Shown here in pieces: positions 18,018 to 26,110 of a DNA stretch of 39,269 bases. This DNA is from a virus. The notes beneath the pieces were generated by a model, which did not search any database, was not told where the DNA came from, and saw only the letters and a list, made by a program, of their open reading frames with translations. Both the position numbers and the translations under genes were made by a program. Within the stretch, counting starts at the first letter, position 1. Each line of letters opens with the position of its first letter. The stretch lies in IMG/VR virus record IMGVR_UViG_3300036835_000531, positions 1-39,269 of that record, one strand, 5' to 3'.

Positions 18018-19831
18018 CAGCCCCTCGATTGCGGCGTGGTCGCGATGATCGGCTGCGCCGCCGCATTGGTTTGCACGGCCGCCACCCAGGCCTCGCGGAT
18101 GTCGTCCTCCTTCGTGACCGTGAGGAGGCCGCCGGCGATGGCCCAGCGGTTGCGGAGAAAGCGGAGCGCGTTCAGCACCGAGCGCGGCGCCTCGCCGCTC
18201 ACCTGCGTCCAGTCGCGCGTGAGCAGCGTGTCGGCGATGTCCACGGCCGAGGGCGAGGGCGAGGTCGCGGCGGCCTGGAGCAGCAGGCCCGCGGTGCCGG
18301 GCTGCAGATGCCCCACGATGTACTCGTCCCACACGGCCTTGGCCACTTCCCCGGCACTCGGCGGCGGCGGGCTCGGCCCCGACGGCACCGCCGCGTTGGC
18401 GAGCAGCAGGCCCGTGGTGCCGGTCGCCTGGTGGTCGCCCGCGACCTCGTCCCAGACGGCATCGGCAATGGCGGCGGGATCGCTGCCCGCCGAGGAGACC
18501 GTCTGCGCCAGGCCCATCGAGCCGGCGGCCTGGTGGTCGGCGGCCGCCTCGTCCCAGACGGCATCGGCGATCTGGGGCGCCGTGGGCGAGCTGGCGCCCG
18601 CGTCAGTGAGCGCCTGGCCGGTCGACCCGGCCGTGGTGTGCGCGGCGGTCGGCTCGTTCCAGACCGCGGCGACAATGTCCGCCGCCGTCGGGGAGGCCGC
18701 CGCGCCGTCGACCAGCGCCTTGCCCGTCGACCCGGCGCCGAGATGGCCCGCGGTGGGCTCGTTCCAGACCCCGGTGACGATCTGCGCCACGGTGGGCGGC
18801 GGGGTGCCCCCGTCAGTCAGGGCCTTGCCCGCGGTGCCAAGCGTCTGATGCCCGCTCGTCGGCTCCTCCCAGACCGCGGCGGCGATCGCGGCCGGCGTGG
18901 CGGCCGAGGCGCCCGCGTCGATCAGGGCCTTGCCGGTGGTGCCCCCGGCGGTATGCGCACTGGTGACTTCGTTCCAGACGCCATTGGTGATCTGCGCCAC
19001 CGTGGGCGCCGCGACGGCCCCGTCGGTGATCGCTCGGCCGGTCGAGCCCGCGGTCTGATGGCTGGCCGTGGGCTCGTTCCACACGCCGGCGACGATGCTC
19101 GCCACGGTGGGGGCCCCGGCGAGATCCGTGAGCGCCTTGCCGGTCGAGCCCGCGCTCTGGTGCCCGCTGGTCGGCTCGTCCCACACGGCATCGGCGATCG
19201 ACAGCGCCGTCGGCGCCGCGATGGCGCCGTCGGTGAGGGCCTTGCCCGCCGAGCCGCCGGCCTGGTGACTGGTGGTGGGCTCGTTCCAGACCGCGGCGGC
19301 GATGGTGACGGCCGTGGGCGCCGTGAAGGCGGCGGCATCGGTGAGCGCCTTGCCAGCACTCCCCGCCGTCTGGTGAGTGTTCGTGGGCTCGTTCCAGACG
19401 GCCCCGGCGATGGCCGAGGCCGCCGGCGGCGCGATGGCCGCCTGCAGCAGCGTGGCGCCCGTGGTGTTCGCCGTCGCGTGGTTGATCGCGAGCTCATCCC
19501 AGACCTGATTCGGGATCGGCGTGTACGGGTCGAAGCCGACGAGCTGATGCACGGCGATGAACGTGCGCACGCCGGCCTTCGTGAAGCGCACCCAGAGAAA
19601 GCCGCCGCCCGAGAGCTCGGCCTGGGTGAACTCGTAGTAGTAGTAGCCGTTGCCCATCTCGGTGACGGGCCCCGCGGCGTTCGCCTCGGTGCTGCCGTTG
19701 GAGGAGACCTTCACGTCGCCCGCGACGAAGGTGATGCCCGCCTTGGGGGTCTTGCCGTCGACGTCGTCGACGAGATACACGGGAAAGCGCCGCCGGGTCG
19801 AGACCGCTTCGTTCTGCTTGAACTGGAGCAT
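18017..19831 (-). CDS. Tandem-repeat structural protein (12 x 35-residue VWxEP repeats)
   Basis: A 604-residue protein. Residues 1-109 are a beta domain (RRFPVYLVDDVDGKTPKAGI; GNGYYYYEFTQAEL) of the type found in phage fibre or appendage proteins. Residues 110-535 are twelve tandem repeats of 34-41 residues with the core VWNEPTxxHQxAGSTGKALTD. Residues 536-604 are a conserved end (RSVLNALRFLRN, then GGLLTVTKEDD). Similar modules occur in uncharacterised phage proteins near tail or head-fibre genes. It lies between the 363-residue protein and tail tubular A, a place T7 leaves empty, so it is probably an added head or tail appendage (inference). TGATG overlaps on both sides. Confidence 0.7.
   Translation of the reverse strand: MLQFKQNEAVSTRRRFPVYLVDDVDGKTPKAGITFVAGDVKVSSNGSTEANAAGPVTEMGNGYYYYEFTQAELSGGGFLWVRFTKAGVRTFIAVHQLVGFDPYTPIPNQVWDELAINHATANTTGATLLQAAIAPPAASAIAGAVWNEPTNTHQTAGSAGKALTDAAAFTAPTAVTIAAAVWNEPTTSHQAGGSAGKALTDGAIAAPTALSIADAVWDEPTSGHQSAGSTGKALTDLAGAPTVASIVAGVWNEPTASHQTAGSTGRAITDGAVAAPTVAQITNGVWNEVTSAHTAGGTTGKALIDAGASAATPAAIAAAVWEEPTSGHQTLGTAGKALTDGGTPPPTVAQIVTGVWNEPTAGHLGAGSTGKALVDGAAASPTAADIVAAVWNEPTAAHTTAGSTGQALTDAGASSPTAPQIADAVWDEAAADHQAAGSMGLAQTVSSAGSDPAAIADAVWDEVAGDHQATGTTGLLLANAAVPSGPSPPPPSAGEVAKAVWDEYIVGHLQPGTAGLLLQAAATSPSPSAVDIADTLLTRDWTQVSGEAPRSVLNALRFLRNRWAIAGGLLTVTKEDDIREAWVAAVQTNAAAQPIIATTPQSRG
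18227..19504 (-). repeat. Twelve tandem ~105-bp coding repeats
   Basis: In-frame repeat array in the structural gene, encoding residues 110-535. Unit lengths in residues run 35, 36, 35, 34, 35, 35, 35, 35, 35, 34, 41, 36. The middle units (2-9) are most alike and the last three most diverged, as expected when unequal recombination expands the centre. It is not a CRISPR array, because units have no unique spacers and keep the frame. Confidence 0.9.
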
Positions 19832-20922
19832 CAGTTGAACCCCCGATTCAACCGCGAGCCGGTGCCCACATCCGCGCCGCTGTCCACAGCCGAGATGTAC
19901 AGCCCCATCAGCGGCAGGAGGTTGGCACTGTCGCTGAACGCGCCGCCATCCGTGCGTGTGGTCAGGGCCATGTTCAGGCCGTTGTCGATGCCGGCGCGCG
20001 AGGCCCCGTCGGCCAGCACGTAGGCGAACAGGTTCGCCGTGGCCGTCCCGGTGGGCGCGAGCGTCGCGCGGTAGGCGACATTCGGCGTGAGGTCCCACGG
20101 CGTGGCGAACAGGTGCAGGTCGTAGAGGTAGGAGCCGCCGATTCGCGGGCCGACCGAGATCGCTTCCTGCAGCCGCATTGTCGTGCCCTCGTAGAGCGTG
20201 AGGTTCGTGACGTCGCCGGTCGCCGCGCCCAGATTCGCGGACATCCAGATTCCCGAGAGGCGCATCGGCGCGGGCACCGAGAAGAGCAGCCCCGCCTCGT
20301 CCGGCGCGCTGCTCACCGTCAGGGTCTGCGGGGCGCTGTACCACCAGGGCAGCAGGGCGCCCGGGGGCTGGATCGGCACGATGGTGCCGTCCTCGTACTG
20401 CAGCGCGCCGATCGGGTAGCGGTCGGTGTAAAAGCTCAGGGTGGCGCCCACGGCCTTGAGCATGTAGGGCACCGCGGTCCAGACGCCGCCCGCGGGCGCC
20501 TGCCAGGCCAGGAGATTGGGCCCGCCCGCGGTGAGGGCCGTGAGGTACCAGTACGCCGCGAGGAGCTGCCCGCGGGTCACCGTGAGGCGGGCGCCGCTCG
20601 GCAGACCGTTGTCGCTGATGGTCGGCGACCAGACCCAGTTGGTCTCGCTGGGGACGCCGACGTCGCAGTAGTAGTTCGCGCCCGCCGCCTGGCCATTGGA
20701 GCTGACGGGGCTGAGCCCGACGCGCACGTTGAAGGCGGGGCTCGTCCCGTTGCTGCCCTGCAGCCAGCCGTACTTGGCGACGGCGCCGGATCTGGGGACC
20801 TGGAAGATGACCTGGATCACCTCGCCGGCCGCGAAGGGCACGCCGAGATAGGTGCCCTGCCCCGGGTGCAGCATGGGGATGGCGGGCAGGTAGAGCCCGC
20901 CGGCCAGGTCGACGAGGGCCAT
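19831..20922 (-). CDS. Beta-rich structural protein of unknown role
   Basis: A 363-residue beta-rich protein full of Gly, Thr, Trp and Tyr (WLQGSNGTSPAFNVRVGLSP; WYLTALTAGGPNLLAWQAPA) with no signal peptide or membrane helix. The end, ALTTRTDGGAFSDS then LLPLMGLYISAVD, resembles endings seen in uncharacterised proteins of virion regions in other soil-type phages. It lies just before the tandem-repeat protein in transcription order, so a fibre, decoration or receptor-binding role is likely but unproven. Its stop codon overlaps the next start by one base; two bases separate it from the upstream gene. Confidence 0.6.
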   Translation of the reverse strand: MALVDLAGGLYLPAIPMLHPGQGTYLGVPFAAGEVIQVIFQVPRSGAVAKYGWLQGSNGTSPAFNVRVGLSPVSSNGQAAGANYYCDVGVPSETNWVWSPTISDNGLPSGARLTVTRGQLLAAYWYLTALTAGGPNLLAWQAPAGGVWTAVPYMLKAVGATLSFYTDRYPIGALQYEDGTIVPIQPPGALLPWWYSAPQTLTVSSAPDEAGLLFSVPAPMRLSGIWMSANLGAATGDVTNLTLYEGTTMRLQEAISVGPRIGGSYLYDLHLFATPWDLTPNVAYRATLAPTGTATANLFAYVLADGASRAGIDNGLNMALTTRTDGGAFSDSANLLPLMGLYISAVDSGADVGTGSRLNRGFN

Positions 20923-20924
20923 GC

Positions 20925-21116
20925 CTACAGCCGCGTGATCGTCACGAGGTACTTGCCGACGTGCCAGAAGCCCGGGTCGGGGGCGCCGCCGGTGGTGATG
21001 ACGATGGTGCCGGTGCCGAAGATGCCGGCCGGCGTGTCGCTCTCGGCGCCGGCCTGCTTGGTGAGCGTCACCGCGGTGGCGCCGACCGCGGCGGTGTACG
21101 CCGTGCGTGCTTCCAT
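20925..21116 (-). CDS. Small beta-rich structural-region protein
   Basis: A 63-residue protein not recognised. It is mainly short beta strands (GATAVTLTKQ, GTGTIVITTGG, FWHVGKYLVTITRL) with no membrane helix. The start is set by a strong GGAGGAG five bases upstream of the ATG; an in-frame ATG 33 bases further upstream lacks one. Such a strand-only protein beside capsid genes may decorate the head or fill a joint (inference). Confidence 0.6.
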   Translation of the reverse strand: MEARTAYTAAVGATAVTLTKQAGAESDTPAGIFGTGTIVITTGGAPDPGFWHVGKYLVTITRL

Positions 21117-21181
21117 GAGGCTCCTCCGTGCCGGCGCGGCCGGGGCCATCGCCCGCGCGGCCGCGCCTGTCGCGGTGCGAA

Positions 21182-21664
21182 TCAGTCGAGGACGAATGGC
21201 ACGTACACCTTGACCGACGAGCCGTCGGCCGCGTACCCGCCGGGACAGGCCATGCCGAGAAAGGCGTCCTCGGCGGTGATCGTGAGGGCGCCCTGGTCGG
21301 GCTGCATCGCCAGGTTCGCGCCGGTGCCGTCGACGGTGAGGGTGCCGAAGGCGTCCTCGTCCACCGCCTCGAATTCGCGGCTCGAGGGGTTGCGGCGATA
21401 GGTGCCGAGCGTCACCGAGCCCGGCCCGGTGCCGTTGACGGCGAAGATGCGGCCGCCGGGCAGGATCAGGGCGCCTTGCGGCAGCGAGGCGAGGATGACG
21501 ACGGTGGCGGCCGCGAGATCGGCCGTCGGGGTCACCGTAGCCACGAGGATGCGTTGCTTGCCCATGAAGCTGGTGGGGTTTAGCCGGCCGCCCTCGGGGA
21601 TCTTGGCCATCTCGTCGCCGAGGGCGACGACGAGCGGCGCGGCCTGGGTCGCTGGCTCTGCCAT
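21182..21664 (-). CDS. Probable head decoration / capsid-associated protein
   Basis: A 160-residue protein directly downstream of the capsid gene. It has a short N-terminal tail (residues 1-35) and then a regular beta pattern (QRILVATVTPTADLAAATVV; GGRIFAVNGTGPGSVTLGTY; FGTLTVDGTG) that looks like a jelly-roll or Ig-like fold, ending KVYVPFVLD. Position and fold type suggest a capsid-stabilising protein; no family was recognised with certainty. GGAGA stands seven bases before the chosen ATG. A longer start with a Pro/Arg-rich extension reads as non-coding. Confidence 0.55.
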   Translation of the reverse strand: MAEPATQAAPLVVALGDEMAKIPEGGRLNPTSFMGKQRILVATVTPTADLAAATVVILASLPQGALILPGGRIFAVNGTGPGSVTLGTYRRNPSSREFEAVDEDAFGTLTVDGTGANLAMQPDQGALTITAEDAFLGMACPGGYAADGSSVKVYVPFVLD

Positions 21665-21758
21665 CTTCAGTCTCCGTGCCGCCGGGCGCGGCGCCGGCGG
21701 CGGGGCCATGCGCCGCGGCGGCGGCGCAGGGGTGGGGGTCGGGGATGGTCGACGCCGG

Positions 21759-22634
21759 CTACTGGGTCTCGTCAATGTCGACCTGCACCACACCGGCGTC
21801 GTCGACGCGCGCGGCGCCGGCGGAGAGCTTCAGGACGACCTGCGTGTTGTTCCACTTGTGCGGCGCCTCGTTGATCTTGACGTCCGTGATGAGCCCGACG
21901 GCGACGCCGAGGGCCATCTTCTGCCAGGCGATGCAGGAGCGGATATTGCCGGCCTTGGCCAGCATCGTCGTCTGCCGCCAGTAAAAGCCCATCCAGGTCT
22001 GATCGAACGGGTAGCCGCCCCGCGCCAGGGCCTGGATCGTGTTGAAGTCCGAGGAGGTGACCTGCGTGTTCTTCAGGAGGTTCGTCATCGCGTGCGGCGA
22101 GTAGAAGAAATACCGGTCGTCGGTGTCGACGTCCTGGGTGTTCATGACCTCGGCGGCGGCCAGCACCTTGTCGACCGTGAGGCCCGTGCCGCCGGCGGCG
22201 ATCTGCTGGCCAGCGGGGATGGCCGTGGTCGACGTGGTCTCCGCCGACTCGTTCACGTTGGTGACGGCGGCCAGCGCCGCCCCGAGGCAGATCTCGTCCA
22301 GCTTGCGGTTGCGCGCGTAGGCCATGATCTGCGCCACCTCGGACTCCGGGTCGGCGAGCATCTTGATCTCGTCGAACTCGTCGATCAGGGCCGCCACCGC
22401 CCAGTCCGTCAGGATCGCGCGCCGCTTGGACTGCGGCGGGTTGACGTAGGTGGTGTCACTGTCGCGCACGGCACTGGCCATCGAGACCGTGCCGATGCGG
22501 TTGAACGGGTAGGTCTTGCCGACGACGCCCTCGCGCACGCGGTAGCTGCCGCGGGTCTTCTGCATCTTCTGCTGCGCGAGCTGCGTGACGTTGTCACTGA
22601 CGGCGTGGATGAACCATGCGTCGTTTTGCAACAT
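21759..22634 (-). CDS. Major capsid protein
   Basis: A 291-residue shell protein. The start MLQNDAWFIHAVSDNVTQLA, a conserved centre DTDDRYFFYSPHAMTNLL plus TQVTSSDFNTIQAL, and the ending with QKMALGVAVGLITDVKINEA match the HK97-fold capsid family of podoviruses that pair with a BPP-1-like portal. Its place is that of T7 gp10, after the scaffold. The ATG at 22634 follows GGAGG by nine bases; a longer in-frame start is unlikely. It has the largest upstream gap in the late operon (135 bases), consistent with separate control of this highly expressed gene. Confidence 0.88.
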   Translation of the reverse strand: MLQNDAWFIHAVSDNVTQLAQQKMQKTRGSYRVREGVVGKTYPFNRIGTVSMASAVRDSDTTYVNPPQSKRRAILTDWAVAALIDEFDEIKMLADPESEVAQIMAYARNRKLDEICLGAALAAVTNVNESAETTSTTAIPAGQQIAAGGTGLTVDKVLAAAEVMNTQDVDTDDRYFFYSPHAMTNLLKNTQVTSSDFNTIQALARGGYPFDQTWMGFYWRQTTMLAKAGNIRSCIAWQKMALGVAVGLITDVKINEAPHKWNNTQVVLKLSAGAARVDDAGVVQVDIDETQ

Positions 22635-22769
22635 GCCCGGGATCCTCCGGCGAAGCTCAGGGTGCAAGCCTCTACGGGAGGTAGCCGGGGCCCATCCCCG
22701 ATCCCCCTCACGCCCGTCACGTGGGCGTTCCGTCCCGGCCGGGCCCTCGCGGGTAACCCGGCAGCTGTC
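22635..22769 (-). promoter_or_regulatory. 135-base leader of the capsid gene with stem-loop
   Basis: The longest untranslated gap in the late operon. On the minus strand it contains a perfect six-base-pair hairpin (arms 22710-22715 and 22723-22728, seven-base loop), a small CGGG/CCCG hairpin, and the GC-rich palindrome CCCGGCCGGG, then the ribosome-binding site of the capsid gene. No T-run follows, so a simple terminator is unlikely. An RNA-processing or stabilising element, or a promoter I cannot recognise, is possible. Confidence 0.4.
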
Positions 22770-22973
22770 CTACGGGGCGCTGGACCCCGGACGGGCCGCC
22801 GCGGGCGCACTGGGCGACGGCGGCGGATACGGCGGCGTCAGCGTGGGATTCGGCAGCGCCTGCCCGAGCAGGGTCGTGTAGGCGATCTGCTGCGGCCCCT
22901 GCTGGATCGGCGTCGCGGGCGGCGGCGCCGGGGGCGGCGGCGGCGTGGGCGGAAACGGCAGCACCTCGGGCAT
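22770..22973 (-). CDS. Small proline-rich protein between scaffold and capsid
   Basis: A 67-residue protein: MPEVLPFPPTPPPPPAPPPA, then a short helical part QQGPQQIAYTTLLGQALPN, then more Pro/Ser/Ala. It should be disordered apart from the middle. The ATG overlaps the scaffold stop (TGATG), so expression is coupled to the scaffold. Function unknown; a peptide acting with scaffold or capsid during assembly would fit the position. Confidence 0.55.
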   Translation of the reverse strand: MPEVLPFPPTPPPPPAPPPATPIQQGPQQIAYTTLLGQALPNPTLTPPYPPPSPSAPAAARPGSSAP

Positions 22974-23827
22974 CACGCGCCCTCCATCGATGGCGGATAG
23001 GCCGTCCGGTAGAGCTCGAGCAGGGCCTCGTGCGCCGGCTTGTGCTGCGGGTCAGCGGGGTTGTTCGCCGGGTGCCGGCGATCGGCGCGGATCTCGCGAA
23101 TGCGCTCGAGCGCCTCGCTCTTGCTGGGCCCGTCGGTGCGGCCGTCGATCAGGCCGTCCTCGGCCGCCGTCTCCCCGAACTGGGCCACGAACTTGATGAA
23201 ATCCGGGTGGTCGCCGAGGCCCGTCGTCTCGAGGACCTCGACCAGCCCCGGCGAGCCGCGGGCCTGGATCACCCGCGAGGCCAGGGTGACGCGCCGGGCG
23301 AAGGTGGCATCGCCCCACTCGCGCTTGAGGGCCTCCGCGCCCTGGCGGTAGCCCTGCTTGGCCTGATCGAGCTGGTGCTGCTGCCAGTCGGCGTAGGCCG
23401 AGACCAGCGCCTTGCCCTGCTCGGCCGTGATGCCGTGGCGATGGAACACGCCGCGGAACGTCTCAAGGGCCTGCGGGTCGAGCGCCAGGTCCTCGGGCAC
23501 GTCGAAGGCGTAGTCGCTGGGCGTCTTGGGCACGCCGAGCTTCTCGCGGAAGGCCGCCTGCTGCTCCGGCGTCGCCTCCGGCCCCGGGATCTGCACGCTG
23601 CGGCCCTGCATCTTCTTGGTCTCGACGAAGGCCTGCGCGAGCGCGCCGACGTCGCGGAAGGTCTCGAGGCTCTTCTCCTTCCGGAGGAGCTCGGGGAGGC
23701 TGGCGCGCCAGTCGGGGGTGTCGGGCGCCGCGGTCGCGGGAACCGGGGCCGTCCTGGCCTCCGGCGGCGCGCTGGCGGGCGCGGGCGGGGCGGCCGCGGG
23801 GGCTTCGGTGGCGACCGGGCCGGCCAT
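22973..23827 (-). CDS. Scaffolding protein (T7 gp9 position)
   Basis: A 284-residue protein. It has an Ala/Pro-rich disordered N-terminus (1-38), then the conserved podovirus scaffold block WRASLPELLRKEKSLETFRD, ALAQAFVETKKMQG, and AAFREKLGVPKTPSDYAFDV. A long helical, charged region follows (EQGKALVSAYADWQQHQLDQ; ALKREWGDATFARRVTLASR), and a basic C-terminal segment. Scaffolds drive prohead assembly and leave before DNA packaging. It lies between the portal-side Bbp19-like gene and the capsid, as T7 gp9 lies between gp8 and gp10. One-base overlaps join both sides. Confidence 0.82.
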   Translation of the reverse strand: MAGPVATEAPAAAPPAPASAPPEARTAPVPATAAPDTPDWRASLPELLRKEKSLETFRDVGALAQAFVETKKMQGRSVQIPGPEATPEQQAAFREKLGVPKTPSDYAFDVPEDLALDPQALETFRGVFHRHGITAEQGKALVSAYADWQQHQLDQAKQGYRQGAEALKREWGDATFARRVTLASRVIQARGSPGLVEVLETTGLGDHPDFIKFVAQFGETAAEDGLIDGRTDGPSKSEALERIREIRADRRHPANNPADPQHKPAHEALLELYRTAYPPSMEGA

Positions 23828-24159
23828 CAGTCGACCAGCTTGACCGCCTCGGCGACCAGGGTGCCGACGGCGTGGGTCTGCTGCGGGGCGCGCGTGCGCT
23901 GGCCCTTGTCCACGCGCTCGAGGATGCCGAGGTACACCGCGCGGGCGCCCTCGCACCAGATCGTGTGGTGCACATCGACGGGCCCGCTGAGATTCGGGCG
24001 CGTCAACGTCGTCCGGTCGACGTAGCAGCGACCGCGCAGATCCTCGAGCACCCGCGCGCCCTGCGGCGTGGTGAACACCTCGACGTAGTCGCGCAGGAGC
24101 TCGCGGTAGTGGCTCGTCGCCTGCAGCTGGCGGAGCTCCTGCTCGCTGTGATCCGGCAT
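23827..24159 (-). CDS. Bbp19-like small structural-region protein
   Basis: A 110-residue protein resembling the Bbp19 family first seen in Bordetella phage BPP-1. The helix RELLRDYVEVFTTPQGARVL is followed by EDLRGRCYVDRTTL, and later the helix GARAVYLGILERVDKGQ. Family function is unknown; in such phages it lies between portal and scaffold, as here. This is one of the features linking the genome to BPP-1-type temperate podoviruses. TGATG overlaps with the portal gene upstream and the scaffold downstream. Confidence 0.7.
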   Translation of the reverse strand: MPDHSEQELRQLQATSHYRELLRDYVEVFTTPQGARVLEDLRGRCYVDRTTLTRPNLSGPVDVHHTIWCEGARAVYLGILERVDKGQRTRAPQQTHAVGTLVAEAVKLVD

Positions 24160-25886
24160 CAGGCGGCCTCCTGGCCGGCCGGCGGCGGCGCGCTCCCGGG
24201 TGCGGCCTGCTGCTGCGCCCGCGCATCGGACAGCGCCTTGACCATCGGCGCGGCCTGGCCCGCGGCCTGGGCGGCGCCCGCGAGCATGTGCAGGCGCGCC
24301 TGGTCGGCCTGCTGCTGGGCTTTCTGCTGGCGCATCGAGGCCACGGTCTGCTGGCCGCGAATGATCGAGGACGGCACCCCGGCGACCTCGGCGACGATGC
24401 GGCCCTCCTCGTCGGTGTCGAACAGATCGGCGGCCTGCGTGTTGCCCATCTGCAGCTGCCCCAGCAGCCACTCGTTCTTCCGCTGGATGGCGATCAGATC
24501 CCGCGAGCGCTGGGCGCGGGCCAGCGGGCCCTCGTAGACGATGTCGATGTCGACGCTGAAGCCGGCGCGCGCGAGCGCCTGGGGCGGCGGCGGCAGCACC
24601 CCGCCGCGGTACTGGATCGCGATCGCGCGCTCGATCGTGTGCGACAGGAGCTCGTTCTGCAGGCGGTTGGCCGCGGGGCCGAGCATCCGCAGGATCTCTT
24701 CCTGCACGAAGGAGGCCTCGGTGGCCGTCATCTCCTTCGTGATTTCCATGATCTGCGGGCCGTAGAAGATCTCGCTGATCTTGCGCTCGAGGCGCTGCTC
24801 CTCGACGGCGTCGACGTCAAAGCGCGCCTTGGACTCGAGCGGGGCGATCTGCGGGGGCCACGCCGTCACCACGTTGATCGCGGTGGGCTCGAGGCTGAGC
24901 GTGCCGAGCACCGCGTCCTCGGCCTGCATCAGCGGCGGATCCAGGGCCTTGGCGAGCGCGCCGAGCTTGATCTCGACCGCGCGGTTGAGCGTGCGCACGT
25001 CGGGATAGGCGATCCACCCGGGGCCCGTGCCGTACGGCGAGCGGCTGTCCTTGGACCAGCGCGCGACCGCGAAGGGGAACTCGTCGTAGCCGGACTCGGC
25101 GAGCAGCACCATCTGCTTCTCGAGCAGGTAGCAGGAGGCCCACGGCTTCTTGAGCGCCGGGGCGCCGTAGTCGCGCACGGCCTTGGGGCGCGGGTAGACG
25201 GCGTGCAGGAGCTTCTGCCGGCGCTCGGGGTTGTTCTCGACCTGCTCGCGCGCCTCCTGGGGCAGCCGGCTCCGCTCGCCCGGCCGCAGGCCCTCGCCGC
25301 CGTCGCCCCACAGGCGCCAGATCTCGCGCCAGCTGAGCTCGAAGTCGCGGATGACGGTGTCGACACGCCCGTCGCTGTCCTCCGCGATGACGTAATGGCC
25401 GATCACCAGCGCGGTGAACTGCAGGCCGCCGAACACATTCGGCCGCGCCGGCGTCTTCTCCTGGCAGTACAGGCCCGCCGTGCAGAACACCGGCAGGTCG
25501 AGGTAGACCTCGCTCATCTCGGTGTAGAAGTTCGAGGCCCCCAGCGCGAGGTAGGTCTCCTCGGCCACGTCCTCGAGCCAGTCGCGGTTGTCCTTGACGT
25601 CGTTCAGGTCGCGCTGGCGCAGGCGGAGGCTGAACCACTTCTGCGCCTGGTTGGTGAGCCCGCCATGGATCATCGCCGCGAGCTTGTTGGCAGCGTGCAC
25701 GCCCGCCGAGTCGAACAAGCGCTGCGTCTTGAGCGTGCCCGGAAAGGTCTCAATCGTGATGTTGGCCTTGTACGGGGCGAAGAACTCCGCCAGCGTCTGC
25801 CAGCGCGTGCGGTAGTTGTCCTGCTGGCCGTGGAGCTCGCGGTAGCGGCGCACGATCGCCGTGGGATCGGCGGCAGGCGCGGCCAT
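24159..25886 (-). CDS. Portal protein (head-to-tail connector, T7 gp8-like)
   Basis: A 575-residue podovirus portal of the head-to-tail connector family. Recognisable parts are the N-terminal RYRELHGQQDNYRTRWQTLA, FDSAGVHAANKLAAMIHGGL then WFSLRLRQRDLND, the middle PYGTGPGWIAYPDVRTLNRA with VEIKLGALAKALDPPLM, and ERKISEIFYGPQI then EMTATEASFVQEEIL near residues 365-395. A Gln/Ala-rich C-terminal helix ends it. Twelve copies should form the ring at one capsid vertex through which DNA is packaged and ejected. The length is near that of T7 gp8 (536). One-base overlaps on both sides. Confidence 0.93.
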   Translation of the reverse strand: MAAPAADPTAIVRRYRELHGQQDNYRTRWQTLAEFFAPYKANITIETFPGTLKTQRLFDSAGVHAANKLAAMIHGGLTNQAQKWFSLRLRQRDLNDVKDNRDWLEDVAEETYLALGASNFYTEMSEVYLDLPVFCTAGLYCQEKTPARPNVFGGLQFTALVIGHYVIAEDSDGRVDTVIRDFELSWREIWRLWGDGGEGLRPGERSRLPQEAREQVENNPERRQKLLHAVYPRPKAVRDYGAPALKKPWASCYLLEKQMVLLAESGYDEFPFAVARWSKDSRSPYGTGPGWIAYPDVRTLNRAVEIKLGALAKALDPPLMQAEDAVLGTLSLEPTAINVVTAWPPQIAPLESKARFDVDAVEEQRLERKISEIFYGPQIMEITKEMTATEASFVQEEILRMLGPAANRLQNELLSHTIERAIAIQYRGGVLPPPPQALARAGFSVDIDIVYEGPLARAQRSRDLIAIQRKNEWLLGQLQMGNTQAADLFDTDEEGRIVAEVAGVPSSIIRGQQTVASMRQQKAQQQADQARLHMLAGAAQAAGQAAPMVKALSDARAQQQAAPGSAPPPAGQEAA

Positions 25887-26110
25887 CAGTAGCCGGCGAC
25901 CCCCGTGTTGCCGCCGAGCGCCGTGCCCGTCGGCTCGTTCAGCAGGCTGCCGCCGAGGCTCCCGGTCAGCTGGGTCGCGGTGCGGCCCCGCCGGGCGCGG
26001 AGCCGCGCGCGCTCGGCCGCCATCTCCTGTTGCACGTCGGTGGCACTGGTGTCCGGCGGCGGCGGCGCCGGCGGCGGAGGCAGCGCGGACCGCCCCCCGC
26101 CTCCGAACAT
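25886..26110 (-). CDS. Small Pro/Arg-rich protein upstream of portal
   Basis: A 74-residue protein: Gly-rich start, Pro run (PPPPAPPPP), one charged helix VQQEMAAERARLRARRGRTA, then TQLTGSLGGSLLNE. The helix followed by a Leu/Gly-rich tail resembles small head proteins that precede portal genes in some phages, but no family is certain. TGATG overlaps with the Pro-rich repeat gene and with the portal support that it is real. Confidence 0.55.
   Translation of the reverse strand: MFGGGGRSALPPPPAPPPPDTSATDVQQEMAAERARLRARRGRTATQLTGSLGGSLLNEPTGTALGGNTGVAGY

Noticed and set aside
18227-19504. CRISPR-like array
   Set aside because: Units of about 105 bp are in frame, imperfect and contiguous, with no spacers. 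They encode a structural protein repeat.
2753-20922. Diversity-generating retroelement as in BPP-1, prompted by the Bbp19-like gene
   Set aside because: No reverse transcriptase reading frame (no YxDD-type protein) and no template/variable repeat pair was seen.
22670-22690. CTACGGGAGG resembling a conserved 16S rRNA segment
   Set aside because: Only ten bases match and the surroundings are unrelated to rRNA.
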